Positions 55,651 through 64,000 of a DNA stretch of 64,000 nucleotides are shown in pieces. Each line of letters starts with the position of its first letter. The stretch's first letter is position 1. Location: positions 868,001 through 932,000 of the forward strand of contig NZ_CP114606.1 in the NCBI RefSeq assembly GCF_033558715.1, written 5' to 3'. Source of the stretch: Acinetobacter sp. YWS30-1 (GTDB lineage Bacteria > Pseudomonadota > Gammaproteobacteria > Pseudomonadales > Moraxellaceae). A model generated the notes under the pieces. It ran no database searches. It saw nothing but the letters and a program-made list of their open reading frames with translations, and was not told the origin of the DNA. Made by a program: the position numbers and the translations under genes.

Positions 55651-55798
55651 TTGGCTTAAATTGGTTTCAATGCCAATCCCCAGAAATAGGGATTTAATTT
55701 TTATATATTATAAATAGTTAAAGTTTGAAAAACTGGTTTTTGGATCATTTTAATTGACTGAATGTATAAAAATTACTTTAAAAGAAGACGCAGGCAAG

Positions 55799-55830
55799 AA
55801 AAAAGGAGCAATCTAAGTGCTCCTTTTTTT
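55799..55830 (-). terminator. Terminator of the rub-est-oxyR operon
   Basis: AAAAAAGGAGCA and TGCTCCTTTTTT pair around a 7-base loop just beyond the oxyR stop. Confidence 0.88.
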
Positions 55831-55842
55831 CTTAGGGTTTAA

Positions 55843-56751
55843 TTAAGCTGCATCATGGGCAGTAATTTTTTGCAAAATTTGTAATAACACATCGAACTCG
55901 CTTTGTAACGGTGTGCTCTTACGAGTGACCAACGCCAGAGTACGGCTTGGTGCAGCATTAATTGGATTAATACGCAGATCCGGATTGGCTTTGATCATAT
56001 TGGTATGCAGCGCAATTTCTGGCAACAGGGTAAAACCAAGATCAGCAGACACCATTTCGATCAACGTCGGTAATGAACTCGCTTTCAGGCGATGATCATT
56101 TTTGCGCTCACCAATCGGGCAGGCACTCAATGCATGATCACGCAAGCAGTGTCCTTCTTCCAGAAGCATCAGGCGAGACAGATCCAGATCTTCCAGAGAT
56201 TTGGCTTGAGCTGCATTCTGGTCAGATTTGTGATGCACCAGATACAGATTCTCTTTGGCAATTTCAGCAACTTTCAGGCTACGGGTATCGAAAGGCAGCG
56301 CTAGCACCACCATATCCAGATTACCATGCTCCAGTTTCTCTACAATTTTCTCACTTTGAGCTTCATGTAAATGTAGCTGGATTTTCGGTAGCTGCTGATG
56401 CACTTCATCCAGAAATTGCGACAGGATGAAAGGGGCAATGGTTGGAATAACGCCAAGATGCAGATCACCGGTTAATGGTTCACTCATTTCACGACTTAAA
56501 CGCATTAAGTCCTGAGCATCAGCCAGTAGAACACGGGCACGTGCAACCACTTGTTCACCAAGCGGCGTTAAACGTACATTCTGGCGATCGCGTTCAACAA
56601 GAACGCCACCGAGTAAACGCTCCAGCTCCATAATACCGCCAGACAAAGTTGACTGGGTAACAAATGAGCGGCGAGCAGCTTCTGTAAAATGCAGCGTCTC
56701 AGACAGTGTTACGAGGTATGACAGCTGTCTTAGGGATGGTAATGCAGCCAT
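55843..56751 (-). CDS. oxyR: Hydrogen-peroxide-sensing LysR regulator OxyR
   Basis: A LysR-type regulator with N-terminal winged helix (about 5-65) and C-terminal sensor domain. The redox pair C202 and C211 (GHCLRDHALSAC) has the same nine-residue spacing as Cys199/Cys208 of E. coli OxyR, and the TPLGE and SEKIVEKLEHGNLD blocks match. Oxidation forms the disulfide that activates catalase and peroxidase genes. It is the last gene of the rubA-rubB-estB-oxyR operon, 13 bases after estB, an order published for Acinetobacter. Confidence 0.95.
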   Translation of the reverse strand: MAALPSLRQLSYLVTLSETLHFTEAARRSFVTQSTLSGGIMELERLLGGVLVERDRQNVRLTPLGEQVVARARVLLADAQDLMRLSREMSEPLTGDLHLGVIPTIAPFILSQFLDEVHQQLPKIQLHLHEAQSEKIVEKLEHGNLDMVVLALPFDTRSLKVAEIAKENLYLVHHKSDQNAAQAKSLEDLDLSRLMLLEEGHCLRDHALSACPIGERKNDHRLKASSLPTLIEMVSADLGFTLLPEIALHTNMIKANPDLRINPINAAPSRTLALVTRKSTPLQSEFDVLLQILQKITAHDAA

Positions 56752-56764
56752 AGTGTCCTAATGT

Positions 56765-57703
56765 TTATGATTTAAAATGATCAGCAAATAATTCGCTAAG
56801 ATATGGAATAAAATGCGGAGGGATATCATGCCCCATTCCATCAATTAATTCAAATTTAGCCCCTGAAATTGCTTTTGCAACAGCCTTACCATGACTAGGA
56901 GGCAGCAATCTGTCACGAGCACCATGAACCACCAGGGTCTCTTGTTGGATTTGCTTGTCCAGTTGCAGCAATGAACCCGTACATAATATTGCTAAAAACT
57001 GTTGAAGTACACCCGCTGGATGGTAACTTCGCTTATATAACTTACGGGCGGTCTGAATCGCTTCCAGATGATTCACATAACCCGGCGAGCCAATAATATT
57101 AAACAGCTTCAAGCTATGATCGACAATGCCATCTTCATCTGTGGAAGCGGGTTTGTCAATTAAACTAAAGAGTTGCTTTGGAAAAGGCGGAGGTAACAGT
57201 GGCTGGTTATTACTGGTAAACAGTAAACCCATTTTTTTAACTTTGTCAGGATAACGTGCGGCCAGAATCTGGGCAATCATGCCGCCCATAGAGGCACCGA
57301 GCACATAGACCTGACCCAGTCCCATTTTTTCAATCAGAAGATGTACATCATCTGCCATATCGTACAGCGTATAAGGCGCGCCCTGATTGCCTAAACCCAG
57401 TACAAAACGGCTCATCATTTTTAAAGTGTTTAAGCGAGGCCCTTTATGGTGAATTTTGGAAGATAAACCAATATCCCGGTTGTCAAAACGCACCAGATGA
57501 TAGCCCTGATCAATGAGGGATTTACAGAAGAAGTCCGGCCAGTACAGCATCTGTGCCCCAAGCCCCATAATCAGCAGAATGGTCGGGTGTTCAGGATTTC
57601 CTCCGACTTCCACGTGCAATTCGATGCCATTGCCAAGATCGGCCTTGGTTTCACGCATGAAAGCTGTATACGGAGAATGATTGAACTGCAGGGCACTGTG
57701 CAT
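56765..57703 (-). CDS. estB: Alpha/beta-hydrolase esterase EstB
   Basis: A 312-residue cytoplasmic hydrolase with ILLIMGLGAQMLYW (oxyanion loop), nucleophile Ser138 in LGASMGGMIAQ, Asp in HGARDRLLPP and His in GMGHDIPPHF. Its position between rubB and oxyR matches estB, described as an esterase gene of the Acinetobacter alkane-degradation operon. The physiological ester is not known. A hairpin precedes its start. Confidence 0.88.
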   Translation of the reverse strand: MHSALQFNHSPYTAFMRETKADLGNGIELHVEVGGNPEHPTILLIMGLGAQMLYWPDFFCKSLIDQGYHLVRFDNRDIGLSSKIHHKGPRLNTLKMMSRFVLGLGNQGAPYTLYDMADDVHLLIEKMGLGQVYVLGASMGGMIAQILAARYPDKVKKMGLLFTSNNQPLLPPPFPKQLFSLIDKPASTDEDGIVDHSLKLFNIIGSPGYVNHLEAIQTARKLYKRSYHPAGVLQQFLAILCTGSLLQLDKQIQQETLVVHGARDRLLPPSHGKAVAKAISGAKFELIDGMGHDIPPHFIPYLSELFADHFKS

Positions 57704-57760
57704 GATGTATTTCCTGATTAAAGGACATTTCGCTTAAAAAATGTCCTTTGTATTAAACAT

Positions 57761-58939
57761 CTAAACTGTAGCTGGAATCAAGTCAGGAACCTGCTTGGTC
57801 AATGCCAGGCGTTGTTTGGCAGCAGTGGCACCAAGCAGGACAAATCCACGCAAAGTACCGCTGGCATCAAAGGCTTTGGCCAGCATACCGTCATCAAACT
57901 CTTCATTTTCCCAAGTTACTTCGACATCAACCGGAGCAGGAAGGACAGTCAATGGCGCAGCTGGCGTTTTTACCGCAACAGGCATTGCTGGATAATGGAC
58001 TGCAGTATGTTCGCCATTCAATGTTTTAGACAGGGCGCGGGCCTGCTGCATGATTGGCATGACATATGGCAAAAGCATTCCATTTACTTCCGCACAGTCG
58101 CCTACTGCATAAATATCCGGTTGATTGGTTTCTAGTTTTGTATTGGTCAGAATCCCGCGACTGGTATGAATATCGGCTTCTTTTGCGACAGAAATATTCG
58201 GTTGTAAGCCCACAGCAGACAGCACCACATCAGCAACAACTGACTGACCATTGGCAAGTGTGACCAGATAATTACCATTTTCAACTTTAGAGACTTTTTC
58301 AACTGTTGTCCCTAATACAAAATGAATACCCGTCTCTTCAAGATTTTGCTGGAAAGCATCTGCGACATGAGCTGGTAATAAGCGACCTAAAGGCTGGGGT
58401 GCCAGATCAATCACGGTGACCTGATGATTGGTATGCTGCAAGTCATTGGCAAATTCACAGCCGATCAGGCCTGCGCCTAGAATCACCACGCGTTTATCCT
58501 CACGTGCTGCCAGATTATGACGGAAAGCTTTATAGTCAGTCAGGTTATTCACCATATGAATATCGTCGCTGGCATCACCGGCAATGGCTAGGCGTACTGG
58601 ATTGGCACCTACAGCTAGCACCAGTTTAGAATAATCCTGTGTGCTTTCCTGACCGTCTTTTTCTAAAGTTAGCTGATGTTGTTCAGGATGAATCACTTTG
58701 ACCCAGGTGTTTTTTTCGATGCGCATTTTCAGCTGTGCTGACATTTTTTCTGCATCACCCAAAGGGATGTGTTCTGGCGCTTTGTTTCCTGCTAAAGCAT
58801 TAGAAAGCGTAGGTTTTGCATAATTAGTCGCATCATCAGCACAAATCATGACAAGTTCATGGTCTGGGTTGAGTTTGCGAAACTCACGGGCAACAGCATA
58901 ACCCGCCATGCCCGAACCAATGATGACGATAGGATGCAT
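57761..58939 (-). CDS. rubB: Rubredoxin-NAD(+) reductase
   Basis: This FAD enzyme passes electrons from NADH to rubredoxin, which feeds an alkane hydroxylase encoded elsewhere. Motifs: FAD site VIIGSGMAGYAVAREFR (about 5-21), NAD site VVILGAGLIGCEFANDL (near 147-163) and the second FAD motif IYAVGDCAE (near 271). The ATG at 58939 has GGAGA 6 bases upstream; the ATG at 58951 is an alternative. The length of 392 residues agrees with known RubB. An intercistronic hairpin separates it from rubA. Confidence 0.95.
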   Translation of the reverse strand: MHPIVIIGSGMAGYAVAREFRKLNPDHELVMICADDATNYAKPTLSNALAGNKAPEHIPLGDAEKMSAQLKMRIEKNTWVKVIHPEQHQLTLEKDGQESTQDYSKLVLAVGANPVRLAIAGDASDDIHMVNNLTDYKAFRHNLAAREDKRVVILGAGLIGCEFANDLQHTNHQVTVIDLAPQPLGRLLPAHVADAFQQNLEETGIHFVLGTTVEKVSKVENGNYLVTLANGQSVVADVVLSAVGLQPNISVAKEADIHTSRGILTNTKLETNQPDIYAVGDCAEVNGMLLPYVMPIMQQARALSKTLNGEHTAVHYPAMPVAVKTPAAPLTVLPAPVDVEVTWENEEFDDGMLAKAFDASGTLRGFVLLGATAAKQRLALTKQVPDLIPATV

Positions 58940-58990
58940 ACGATTCTCCATGCTTTTTTAAATTAGTTTTTTTCAGGTATAAAGGACATA

Positions 58991-59015
58991 AAAAAGACCA
59001 TTCAATATGGTCTTT
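58991..59015 (-). terminator. Terminator-like hairpin between rubA and rubB
   Basis: On the minus strand AAAGACCAT / ATGGTCTTT with a 5-base loop is followed by more T. It has the form of an intrinsic terminator and may let only part of the rubA transcript continue into rubB. Confidence 0.65.
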
Positions 59016-59027
59016 AAAAGAACATGA

Positions 59028-59192
59028 TTAGATTTCAATCATTTCAAAATCGACTTTAGAAACACCACAATCCGGACAAGTCCAGTCATCAGGAATATCT
59101 TCCCATTTGGTTCCAGGAACGATTCCGTCCTGAGGCCAACCTTCTGCCTCGTCATAAATCCATCCACAAACGATGCATTGATATTTTTTCAT
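59028..59192 (-). CDS. rubA: Rubredoxin
   Basis: A 54-residue iron protein: [20 protein letters not shown] at the start, and the iron ligands C6, C9, C39 and C42 (CIVCG and CPDCG), with the aromatic residues typical of rubredoxin. It carries electrons from RubB to the alkane monooxygenase. GGAGAG lies 6 to 7 bases before the ATG. It is the first gene of the rubA-rubB-estB-oxyR operon. It is easily missed because it is so short. Confidence 0.97.
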   Translation of the reverse strand: MKKYQCIVCGWIYDEAEGWPQDGIVPGTKWEDIPDDWTCPDCGVSKVDFEMIEI

Positions 59193-59670
59193 ATAACTCT
59201 CCAAAACTGACCAACTGTAGCTGTCAGCTTAAAATCCACAAATGGCAAGACCCTAAAGAATATGACTTTTAATAGTAAACATATTTGGCTAAATTTTTAC
59301 GCAGTTCTATTCATAAAGTAAAGCGAATAAAAGTTTAATCAGTGAAATTAACAGCAGAAAGGGCAGTCCCTAGGTATTTCATTACTAGAAATATATTTAA
59401 GGTTAGGCAAAGAGTTGTATTTTTAGTTTCATAAAACACGTTTCTGGCTTAGATTTTAAGTTGTAGACCAAAGTCGGGCAGAAAAAATGATTAAAATCAG
59501 TTAACTTAGACTTAGAAAAGTCTTTATTAAATATTTTTTAAAATAAATTTATATATTTAAATCAATTGGTTATTATTATTTTCTGCTTTAATATTGCACA
59601 GTTGTTGTTGTTACACATTGTTAATTTAGTTTAAAATTCACCTATTCCTTTCCTTGTTTAAAGATCTCCC
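59193..59670. other. Divergent intergenic region, rubA / apt
   Basis: These 478 bases of very AT-rich DNA must contain the rubA operon promoter and the apt promoter. I see no open frame of note, no RNA gene and no convincing operator. Confidence 0.55.
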
Positions 59671-60213
59671 ATGAGCAATTTGTCTACTTCTCTGTGGTCT
59701 CACATTCGTACTGTCCAGAATTTCCCAAAACCAGGCATTTGTTTCTTCGATTTGACTCCATTATTCATGAATAATCTAGGGCCATTAACTGATGCTTTGA
59801 TTGCCAGCATTCCTGAAGAAAAGCTTGCTGAAGTAGACAGCTTTGTGGCAGTGGAAGCACGTGGTTTTGTGCTGGCAAGTCTGTTGGCGCAGCGTACTGG
59901 CAAAGGCTTATTGCTGGTTCGTAAAGCAGGTAAATTGCCGCCTCCAGTGGTAGGTGTAGGTTATAGCCTTGAATATGGCCTGGACCGTCTGGAAATGTCT
60001 GCAGAGGTTCAGGGACAAAAAGTAATTATTGTGGATGATGTACTGGCAACTGGTGGTACATTGAAAGCAGTTCATGAATTGGCTGAGAAATGTCAGCATC
60101 AGGTTCTAGGTGCGAGCATCTTCCTTGATCTGCCAGATTTACACGGTGAATTAGGCTTGGACATCTGGTCAGTACTTGACGATAAATCTCAGCCTGAAGC
60201 TGCAGTTGCTTAA
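59671..60213 (+). CDS. apt: Adenine phosphoribosyltransferase
   Basis: This cytoplasmic salvage enzyme makes AMP from adenine and PRPP. The PRPP-binding motif VIIVDDVLATGGT (about residues 118-130) and the N-terminal IRTVQNFPKPGICFFDLTPL (about 12-31), with FVAVEARGFVLASLLA, identify Apt. Its 180 residues are the usual length. It stands alone with a strong terminator. Confidence 0.96.
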   Translation: MSNLSTSLWSHIRTVQNFPKPGICFFDLTPLFMNNLGPLTDALIASIPEEKLAEVDSFVAVEARGFVLASLLAQRTGKGLLLVRKAGKLPPPVVGVGYSLEYGLDRLEMSAEVQGQKVIIVDDVLATGGTLKAVHELAEKCQHQVLGASIFLDLPDLHGELGLDIWSVLDDKSQPEAAVA

Positions 60214-60225
60214 GTCTGAATGATC

Positions 60226-60254
60226 AAAAAAGCCCCAACTATTGGGGCTTTTTT
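60226..60254. terminator. Bidirectional terminator between apt and the small hydrolase gene
   Basis: AAAAAAGCCCCAA / TTGGGGCTTTTTT around CTA forms a perfect stem between two convergent genes. Confidence 0.92.
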
Positions 60255-60759
60255 ATTGCCGGATAAAATGATATTCAATTTCCTGAATCAGGTCGTTAAT
60301 CTGTTCGGGATGTTCCAGACGATGATGACCACCTTCAATGGCATGAATTTGCATATAGTCTTCAAGCTGAGCTTGTGCCGCATGCATATCCAGAATTTCA
60401 TCACCTAATTCCAGATAGGCCATTTGCGGAATATCATGCTGCAAATCACTGTCACAAATCGCAGGATAATCATCGCGGAAATTCGGTTGCAAGCTAGGAT
60501 TCGCGATCACACAAGGGATCTGATGAGCTTGTGACATTTTTAGCGCCCAATAACCGCCCAGACTGTGTCCGACCAGAATATCCGGTTTAATGGTTTCAAC
60601 CATTTCGTGGTAGAAATCGGCTACCGACTGGTAGCTCAGATTGCGATAATCCACATCTATACAATATTTATGCATTGCATCAATTGCATGAAATTTCGTG
60701 GACTGTTTTGACGAATCCAAGCCATGAAAAAACAATATTTTAGACATATTTTTACTCAT
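60253..60759 (-). CDS. YqiA/YcfP-like alpha/beta-fold esterase
   Basis: A 168-residue minimal alpha/beta hydrolase: ILFFHGLDSSKQSTK (N-terminal strand and oxyanion loop), nucleophile in GHSLGGYWALK, and a C-terminal EGGHHRLE with the catalytic histidine. It resembles the UPF0227/YqiA group of small esterases of unknown physiological role. The frame extends to a TTG at 60777; ATG at 60759 or 60747 is more likely. Confidence 0.8.
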   Translation of the reverse strand: MSKNMSKILFFHGLDSSKQSTKFHAIDAMHKYCIDVDYRNLSYQSVADFYHEMVETIKPDILVGHSLGGYWALKMSQAHQIPCVIANPSLQPNFRDDYPAICDSDLQHDIPQMAYLELGDEILDMHAAQAQLEDYMQIHAIEGGHHRLEHPEQINDLIQEIEYHFIRQ

Positions 60760-61134
60760 TTTTATCGGACATGGCAAAGTCGTGGTCAGGGTGTTAAGAC
60801 ACCACCTTCTAATATGGTCATTATTGTAAAACGTCTATTTCGAGGAAGCAGTTAGCTATTGGTCTAAGCTGATACGGGATATAAAGGCAGAATTTGTGCA
60901 GAGGATTGAGGTCTTGGACTTTCATCTAACAAAAGTTGGGCAATATTCTAAAAAAACCAATCATAAAATTCGAAACTGAAAATAATGAAAATCATTTGTT
61001 TTTAAAAATTTCATATATCCAGAAATTTTTCTCAAGAAAAGCCACGTGTGGGAAGTCTTTACGCTACGATTTGATGCAGATTTCTGCTATTCTATGCAAC
61101 TTCTATTTTTTAACTAATCTTATCCGAGGCAGAG
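60760..61134. other. Divergent intergenic region upstream of lysS
   Basis: These 375 bases hold the lysS promoter region. One Fur-like sequence is present (60981-60999, 14 of 19 consensus positions by eye), without an obvious iron-related gene. No other feature is seen. Confidence 0.5.
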
Positions 61135-62661
61135 ATGACGCAAAATAACGCTCAATCGACTTCTGAACAAATCATTTCCGAAAACGATTTAATTGCACAG
61201 CGTCATGCCAAGTTAAAGCAGATTCAAGACCACGCAAAAGAAACTGGTGTTAGCCCATGGCCAAACACATTTAAACGTGAACATTATGCGCAAGATTTAC
61301 AAGACCAGTTTGCTGATAAATCTAAAGAAGAAATTGAAGCTGGCGAACACGTTCATGTAAAAGTAGCAGGTCGTGTGATGTTGAACCGCGGTTCATTCAT
61401 CGTGATTCAGGATATGACCGGTCGTATTCAGCTTTATGTTCCACGTAAAGAACTTGAGCCAGAAGTACTTGCAACGATCAAAGGCCTGGATCTGGGCGAT
61501 ATCATTGCAGTTGAAGGTTATATCGGTCGTTCTGGTAAAGGTGACCTGTATGTTCATATCGAACATTTTGAATTACTGACAAAATCATTACGTCCACTTC
61601 CAGACAAGTTCCATGGTTTGACTGATACTGAAGTGAAGTATCGTAAGCGTTATCTTGATCTGATCGTAAATGAAGAAACCCGTAAAACTTTTGAAGTTCG
61701 TGCCAAAGTTGTTGCCGGTATTCGTAGCTTCCTGAACGACAAACGTTTTATGGAAGTTGAAACCCCGATGATGCACGTAATTCCTGGTGGAGCATCTGCG
61801 CGTCCATTTGAAACGCATCATAATGCACTGGATATGCCGTTGTTCCTGCGTATTGCACCTGAGCTTTATTTGAAACGTCTGGTTGTGGGTGGTTTCGAGC
61901 GCGTATTCGAAATTAACCGTAACTTCCGTAATGAAGGTGTTTCTACTCGTCATAACCCTGAATTCACTATGATCGAATTCTACCAGGCGTATGCAGATTA
62001 CAAAGACCTGATGGAATTGACAGAGCAAATGCTGGAAAAACTGGCAATTGATATTCTGGGTACCACTGATGTGCCTTATGGCGATGAAGTCTTTAGCTTC
62101 AAAGGACCATTTAAAAAGATCTCAATGTTTGACGCCATTCTTGAGCACAATCCACAGTTCACTCCAGAAAATGTCAATGACCGTGAGTTCCTGGCGAAAT
62201 TCATTCAGGAAGAACTGAAAGAACAGGTAAAACCAGGTTTTGGTCTGGGTAAACTGCAAACAATCGTATTTGAAGAAACGGTAGAAACTCAACTACGTCA
62301 GCCTACATTCGTGACTGAATATCCAGCGGAAACTTCTCCACTAGCTCGCCGTAATGATCAAAATCCGCATATTACAGACCGTTTTGAATTCTTTATCGGT
62401 GGTCGTGAACTGGCAAATGGCTTCTCAGAATTAAATGACCCGATTGATCAGGCTGAACGCTTCCAGGCACAGGTTGCTGAGAAAGATGCGGGTGATGATG
62501 AAGCAATGCACTATGATGCTGACTTCATTGAAGCTCTGGAATATGGTCTGCCTCCTACAGCAGGTGAAGGGATCGGTATTGACCGTCTGGTGATGATCTT
62601 TGCGAATGCACCAAGTATCCGTGATGTAATCTTATTCCCGCATATGCGTCATAAACACTAA
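61135..62661 (+). CDS. lysS: Lysyl-tRNA synthetase (class II)
   Basis: This enzyme charges tRNA-Lys. An N-terminal OB-fold anticodon domain (about 60-180, [20 protein letters not shown]) precedes the class II catalytic core: motif 2 [20 protein letters not shown] and motif 3 [14 protein letters not shown] near the end. Its 508 residues are typical. GAGGCAGAG precedes the ATG. Confidence 0.97.
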   Translation: MTQNNAQSTSEQIISENDLIAQRHAKLKQIQDHAKETGVSPWPNTFKREHYAQDLQDQFADKSKEEIEAGEHVHVKVAGRVMLNRGSFIVIQDMTGRIQLYVPRKELEPEVLATIKGLDLGDIIAVEGYIGRSGKGDLYVHIEHFELLTKSLRPLPDKFHGLTDTEVKYRKRYLDLIVNEETRKTFEVRAKVVAGIRSFLNDKRFMEVETPMMHVIPGGASARPFETHHNALDMPLFLRIAPELYLKRLVVGGFERVFEINRNFRNEGVSTRHNPEFTMIEFYQAYADYKDLMELTEQMLEKLAIDILGTTDVPYGDEVFSFKGPFKKISMFDAILEHNPQFTPENVNDREFLAKFIQEELKEQVKPGFGLGKLQTIVFEETVETQLRQPTFVTEYPAETSPLARRNDQNPHITDRFEFFIGGRELANGFSELNDPIDQAERFQAQVAEKDAGDDEAMHYDADFIEALEYGLPPTAGEGIGIDRLVMIFANAPSIRDVILFPHMRHKH

Positions 62662-62672
62662 TGACTTATTCG

Positions 62673-62704
62673 AAAAAAGGCAGTTTTTAAAACTGCCTTT
62701 TTTA
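62673..62704 (+). terminator. Terminator of lysS
   Basis: AAAAAAGGCAGTTTT pairs with AAAACTGCCTTTTTT, just after the lysS stop. Confidence 0.9.
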
Positions 62705-62932
62705 TGTGTTCAGTATTTATTTTAAATAAAATTAAAACCCAGCATTATTTAATTCTATTTTTTACATTTGTAATTTCATTTTTGTATTTCTATCTCATTT
62801 CTCGAAGCGATTTATTATTTTGAAAGTCAATTAAATCTAGGGTTTCATATTATACTGATACAGTTTCGCCATTGAATATTGTTTTTGAAATATCTATGGT
62901 TAGGCAAAAATAAACTTGAGAATATTGATCCC

Positions 62933-64000
62933 ATGTTTCTAAAAAAACCATTATTAAGTGTACTTCTTACGACACTTTCACTTCCTGTTTTTGCTCAAGG
63001 GCTGGTTCTGAATGATGCAAATCTTCGTACTGACTTGAACTGGTTAAACCAGCAAGGGGTGATCCAGATCAGTACCTCGACCTGGCCGCTCAGTGGTGAT
63101 GAAATTCAACGTGCTCTATCCAATGCACAAGTGAGTAACAAAGTACAACAACGTGTTATTGATTCAGTTCTGGCAAAATTAACAGCAGACAATCAGCAGC
63201 TCAAAGTAGGCTTATTTGCGGAAAGTGATCCAAAAGATATTCCTCAAGCCTTTGGCGATCAGCAAAAGGCACAATTTCAGGCAGCTTTAGAGTTTAATGC
63301 AGGCGGCGAAAACTGGGATGCCAAACTCCGGGTTAATGCCGAAAAAGATCGACAAATTGAGAATGATCAGGATGTGAATCTGGAAGGATCTTATCTAGCA
63401 GGGAAACTCTGGAATCAATGGCTGATTGCCGGCCAAATTCCGACCTATTGGGGTCCAGGACATGATGGCAGCTTGATTCGTGGCGATGCTAGCCGCCCAG
63501 TATATGGCTTTATGGCACAGCGTGCAGAACAAACAGCTTTTGAAACTAAATGGCTGTCCTGGATTGGACCGTGGCAATATCAGGCTTTTGCAGGCCAATT
63601 GGATGATTATACTGCCGTTCCAGATGCCAAACTTATTGGCCTTCGTGTAACAGCACAACCTTTATCTTACCTGGAGCTAGGTGCTTCTCGTGCGATTCAA
63701 TGGGGTGGGGAAGGACGTCCTGAAAGCTTAAGTTCATTATGGGATGCTTTTGTCGGGAATAAAGATAACGGTGGTACGGGTGAACCTGACCCATCGAACC
63801 AGATCGCGGGTTTTGATGCACGCCTGAACCTGTTTCCTTTGACACAGGTACCTATGGGCTTCTATGGGCAATATGTAGGTGAAGATGAAGCGGGTGGTCT
63901 GCCTGCGAAGAAAATGTATCTGGCTGGAATAGACTATTCTTCGACTGTAAGAAATATGCCATATCAACTTTATACAGAATGGGCAGATACACGTACTAAC
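62933..64000 (+). CDS. Wzi-like capsule assembly outer-membrane protein (3' end outside window)
   Basis: The frame is open for 356 codons to the window edge. A signal peptide (MFLKKPLLSVLLTTLSLPVFA) is followed by an N-terminal alpha-helical bundle (LRTDLNWLNQQGVIQISTST, about 28-80) and beta-barrel strands with the family-type segment GQIPTYWGPGHDGSLIRGD (about 166-184). This fits the Wzi capsule-assembly family, lectin-like barrels that hold capsule or exopolysaccharide at the surface. No capsule biosynthesis gene is visible in the window. Some members have other envelope roles. Confidence 0.8.
   Translation, partial: MFLKKPLLSVLLTTLSLPVFAQGLVLNDANLRTDLNWLNQQGVIQISTSTWPLSGDEIQRALSNAQVSNKVQQRVIDSVLAKLTADNQQLKVGLFAESDPKDIPQAFGDQQKAQFQAALEFNAGGENWDAKLRVNAEKDRQIENDQDVNLEGSYLAGKLWNQWLIAGQIPTYWGPGHDGSLIRGDASRPVYGFMAQRAEQTAFETKWLSWIGPWQYQAFAGQLDDYTAVPDAKLIGLRVTAQPLSYLELGASRAIQWGGEGRPESLSSLWDAFVGNKDNGGTGEPDPSNQIAGFDARLNLFPLTQVPMGFYGQYVGEDEAGGLPAKKMYLAGIDYSSTVRNMPYQLYTEWADTRTN

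Noticed and set aside
1..64000. CRISPR arrays, rRNA operons or prophage modules
   Set aside because: No regularly spaced repeats, rRNA sequences or phage structural genes were seen anywhere in the window.

Overview
The window looks like a chromosomal segment of an Acinetobacter species (Moraxellaceae). The strongest marker is the order rubA-rubB-estB-oxyR (59192 down to 55843), which is the published alkane-oxidation electron-transfer operon of Acinetobacter. AT-rich intergenic DNA, the IS17-like (IS5 family) insertion sequence and the gene families present agree with this. Most of the window is ordinary core genome, with a few accessory or decayed patches. Assignments come from reading motifs and gene order; no database search was possible.

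Layout. 1-8.7 kb: tRNA-Arg(CCU), an aromatic-type amino acid permease, an orphan prpF, ispA, putP, an NfeD/SPFH pair and a patatin-like lipoprotein. 8.7-15.9 kb: acyltransferase, MFS transporter, porin, HAD phosphatase, DUF421 protein with a zinc ribbon, periplasmic alpha-carbonic anhydrase and a J-domain-like protein. 15.9-25 kb: a DUF559 nuclease-like gene inside G/C-run repeats, an AT-rich pair (membrane protein plus 5'-nucleotidase), valS, a coupled hypothetical-SDR pair, a glutaminase-STAS fusion, then a second, frameshifted DUF559 gene with similar repeats. 25-34 kb: dihydroxyacetone kinase, the remains of a TIR-STAND-TPR defence-type gene cut by an IS5-family element, then metH. 34-43 kb: a Pho-box-controlled phosphate transporter, a repeat-rich gap, a large unknown protein, a siderophore-binding protein gene with a premature stop, a rhomboid protease, nfuA and a Fur-box-controlled TonB receptor. 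43-52 kb: an IS4-family element lodged in the loop of a terminator, an unknown alpha-helical protein, hydrolases, a beta-carbonic anhydrase, the tesA / ybbA-ybbP divergon and a second rhomboid. 52-64 kb: mtgA, ppk1, an atypical response regulator, the oxyR-estB-rubB-rubA operon, apt, a small hydrolase, lysS and the start of a Wzi-like outer-membrane protein.

Functional links. Iron: a Fur-type box precedes both the TonB receptor and the binding protein, but the binding protein is broken. Phosphate: Pit (with a Pho box) and Ppk1. CO2: alpha- and beta-carbonic anhydrases in different compartments. Alkane oxidation: rubredoxin and its reductase pass electrons to an alkane monooxygenase that is not in this window.

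Most promising leads: (1) the truncated TIR-STAND-TPR gene, whose intact relatives may be anti-phage NLR-like systems; (2) two DUF559 genes, each bracketed by related palindromic repeats, with gene-less copies of the repeat elsewhere, which suggests a small nuclease-linked repeat family; (3) an identical 19-base palindrome-containing sequence just upstream of both a 513-residue unknown protein gene and an atypical response-regulator gene 17 kb away.
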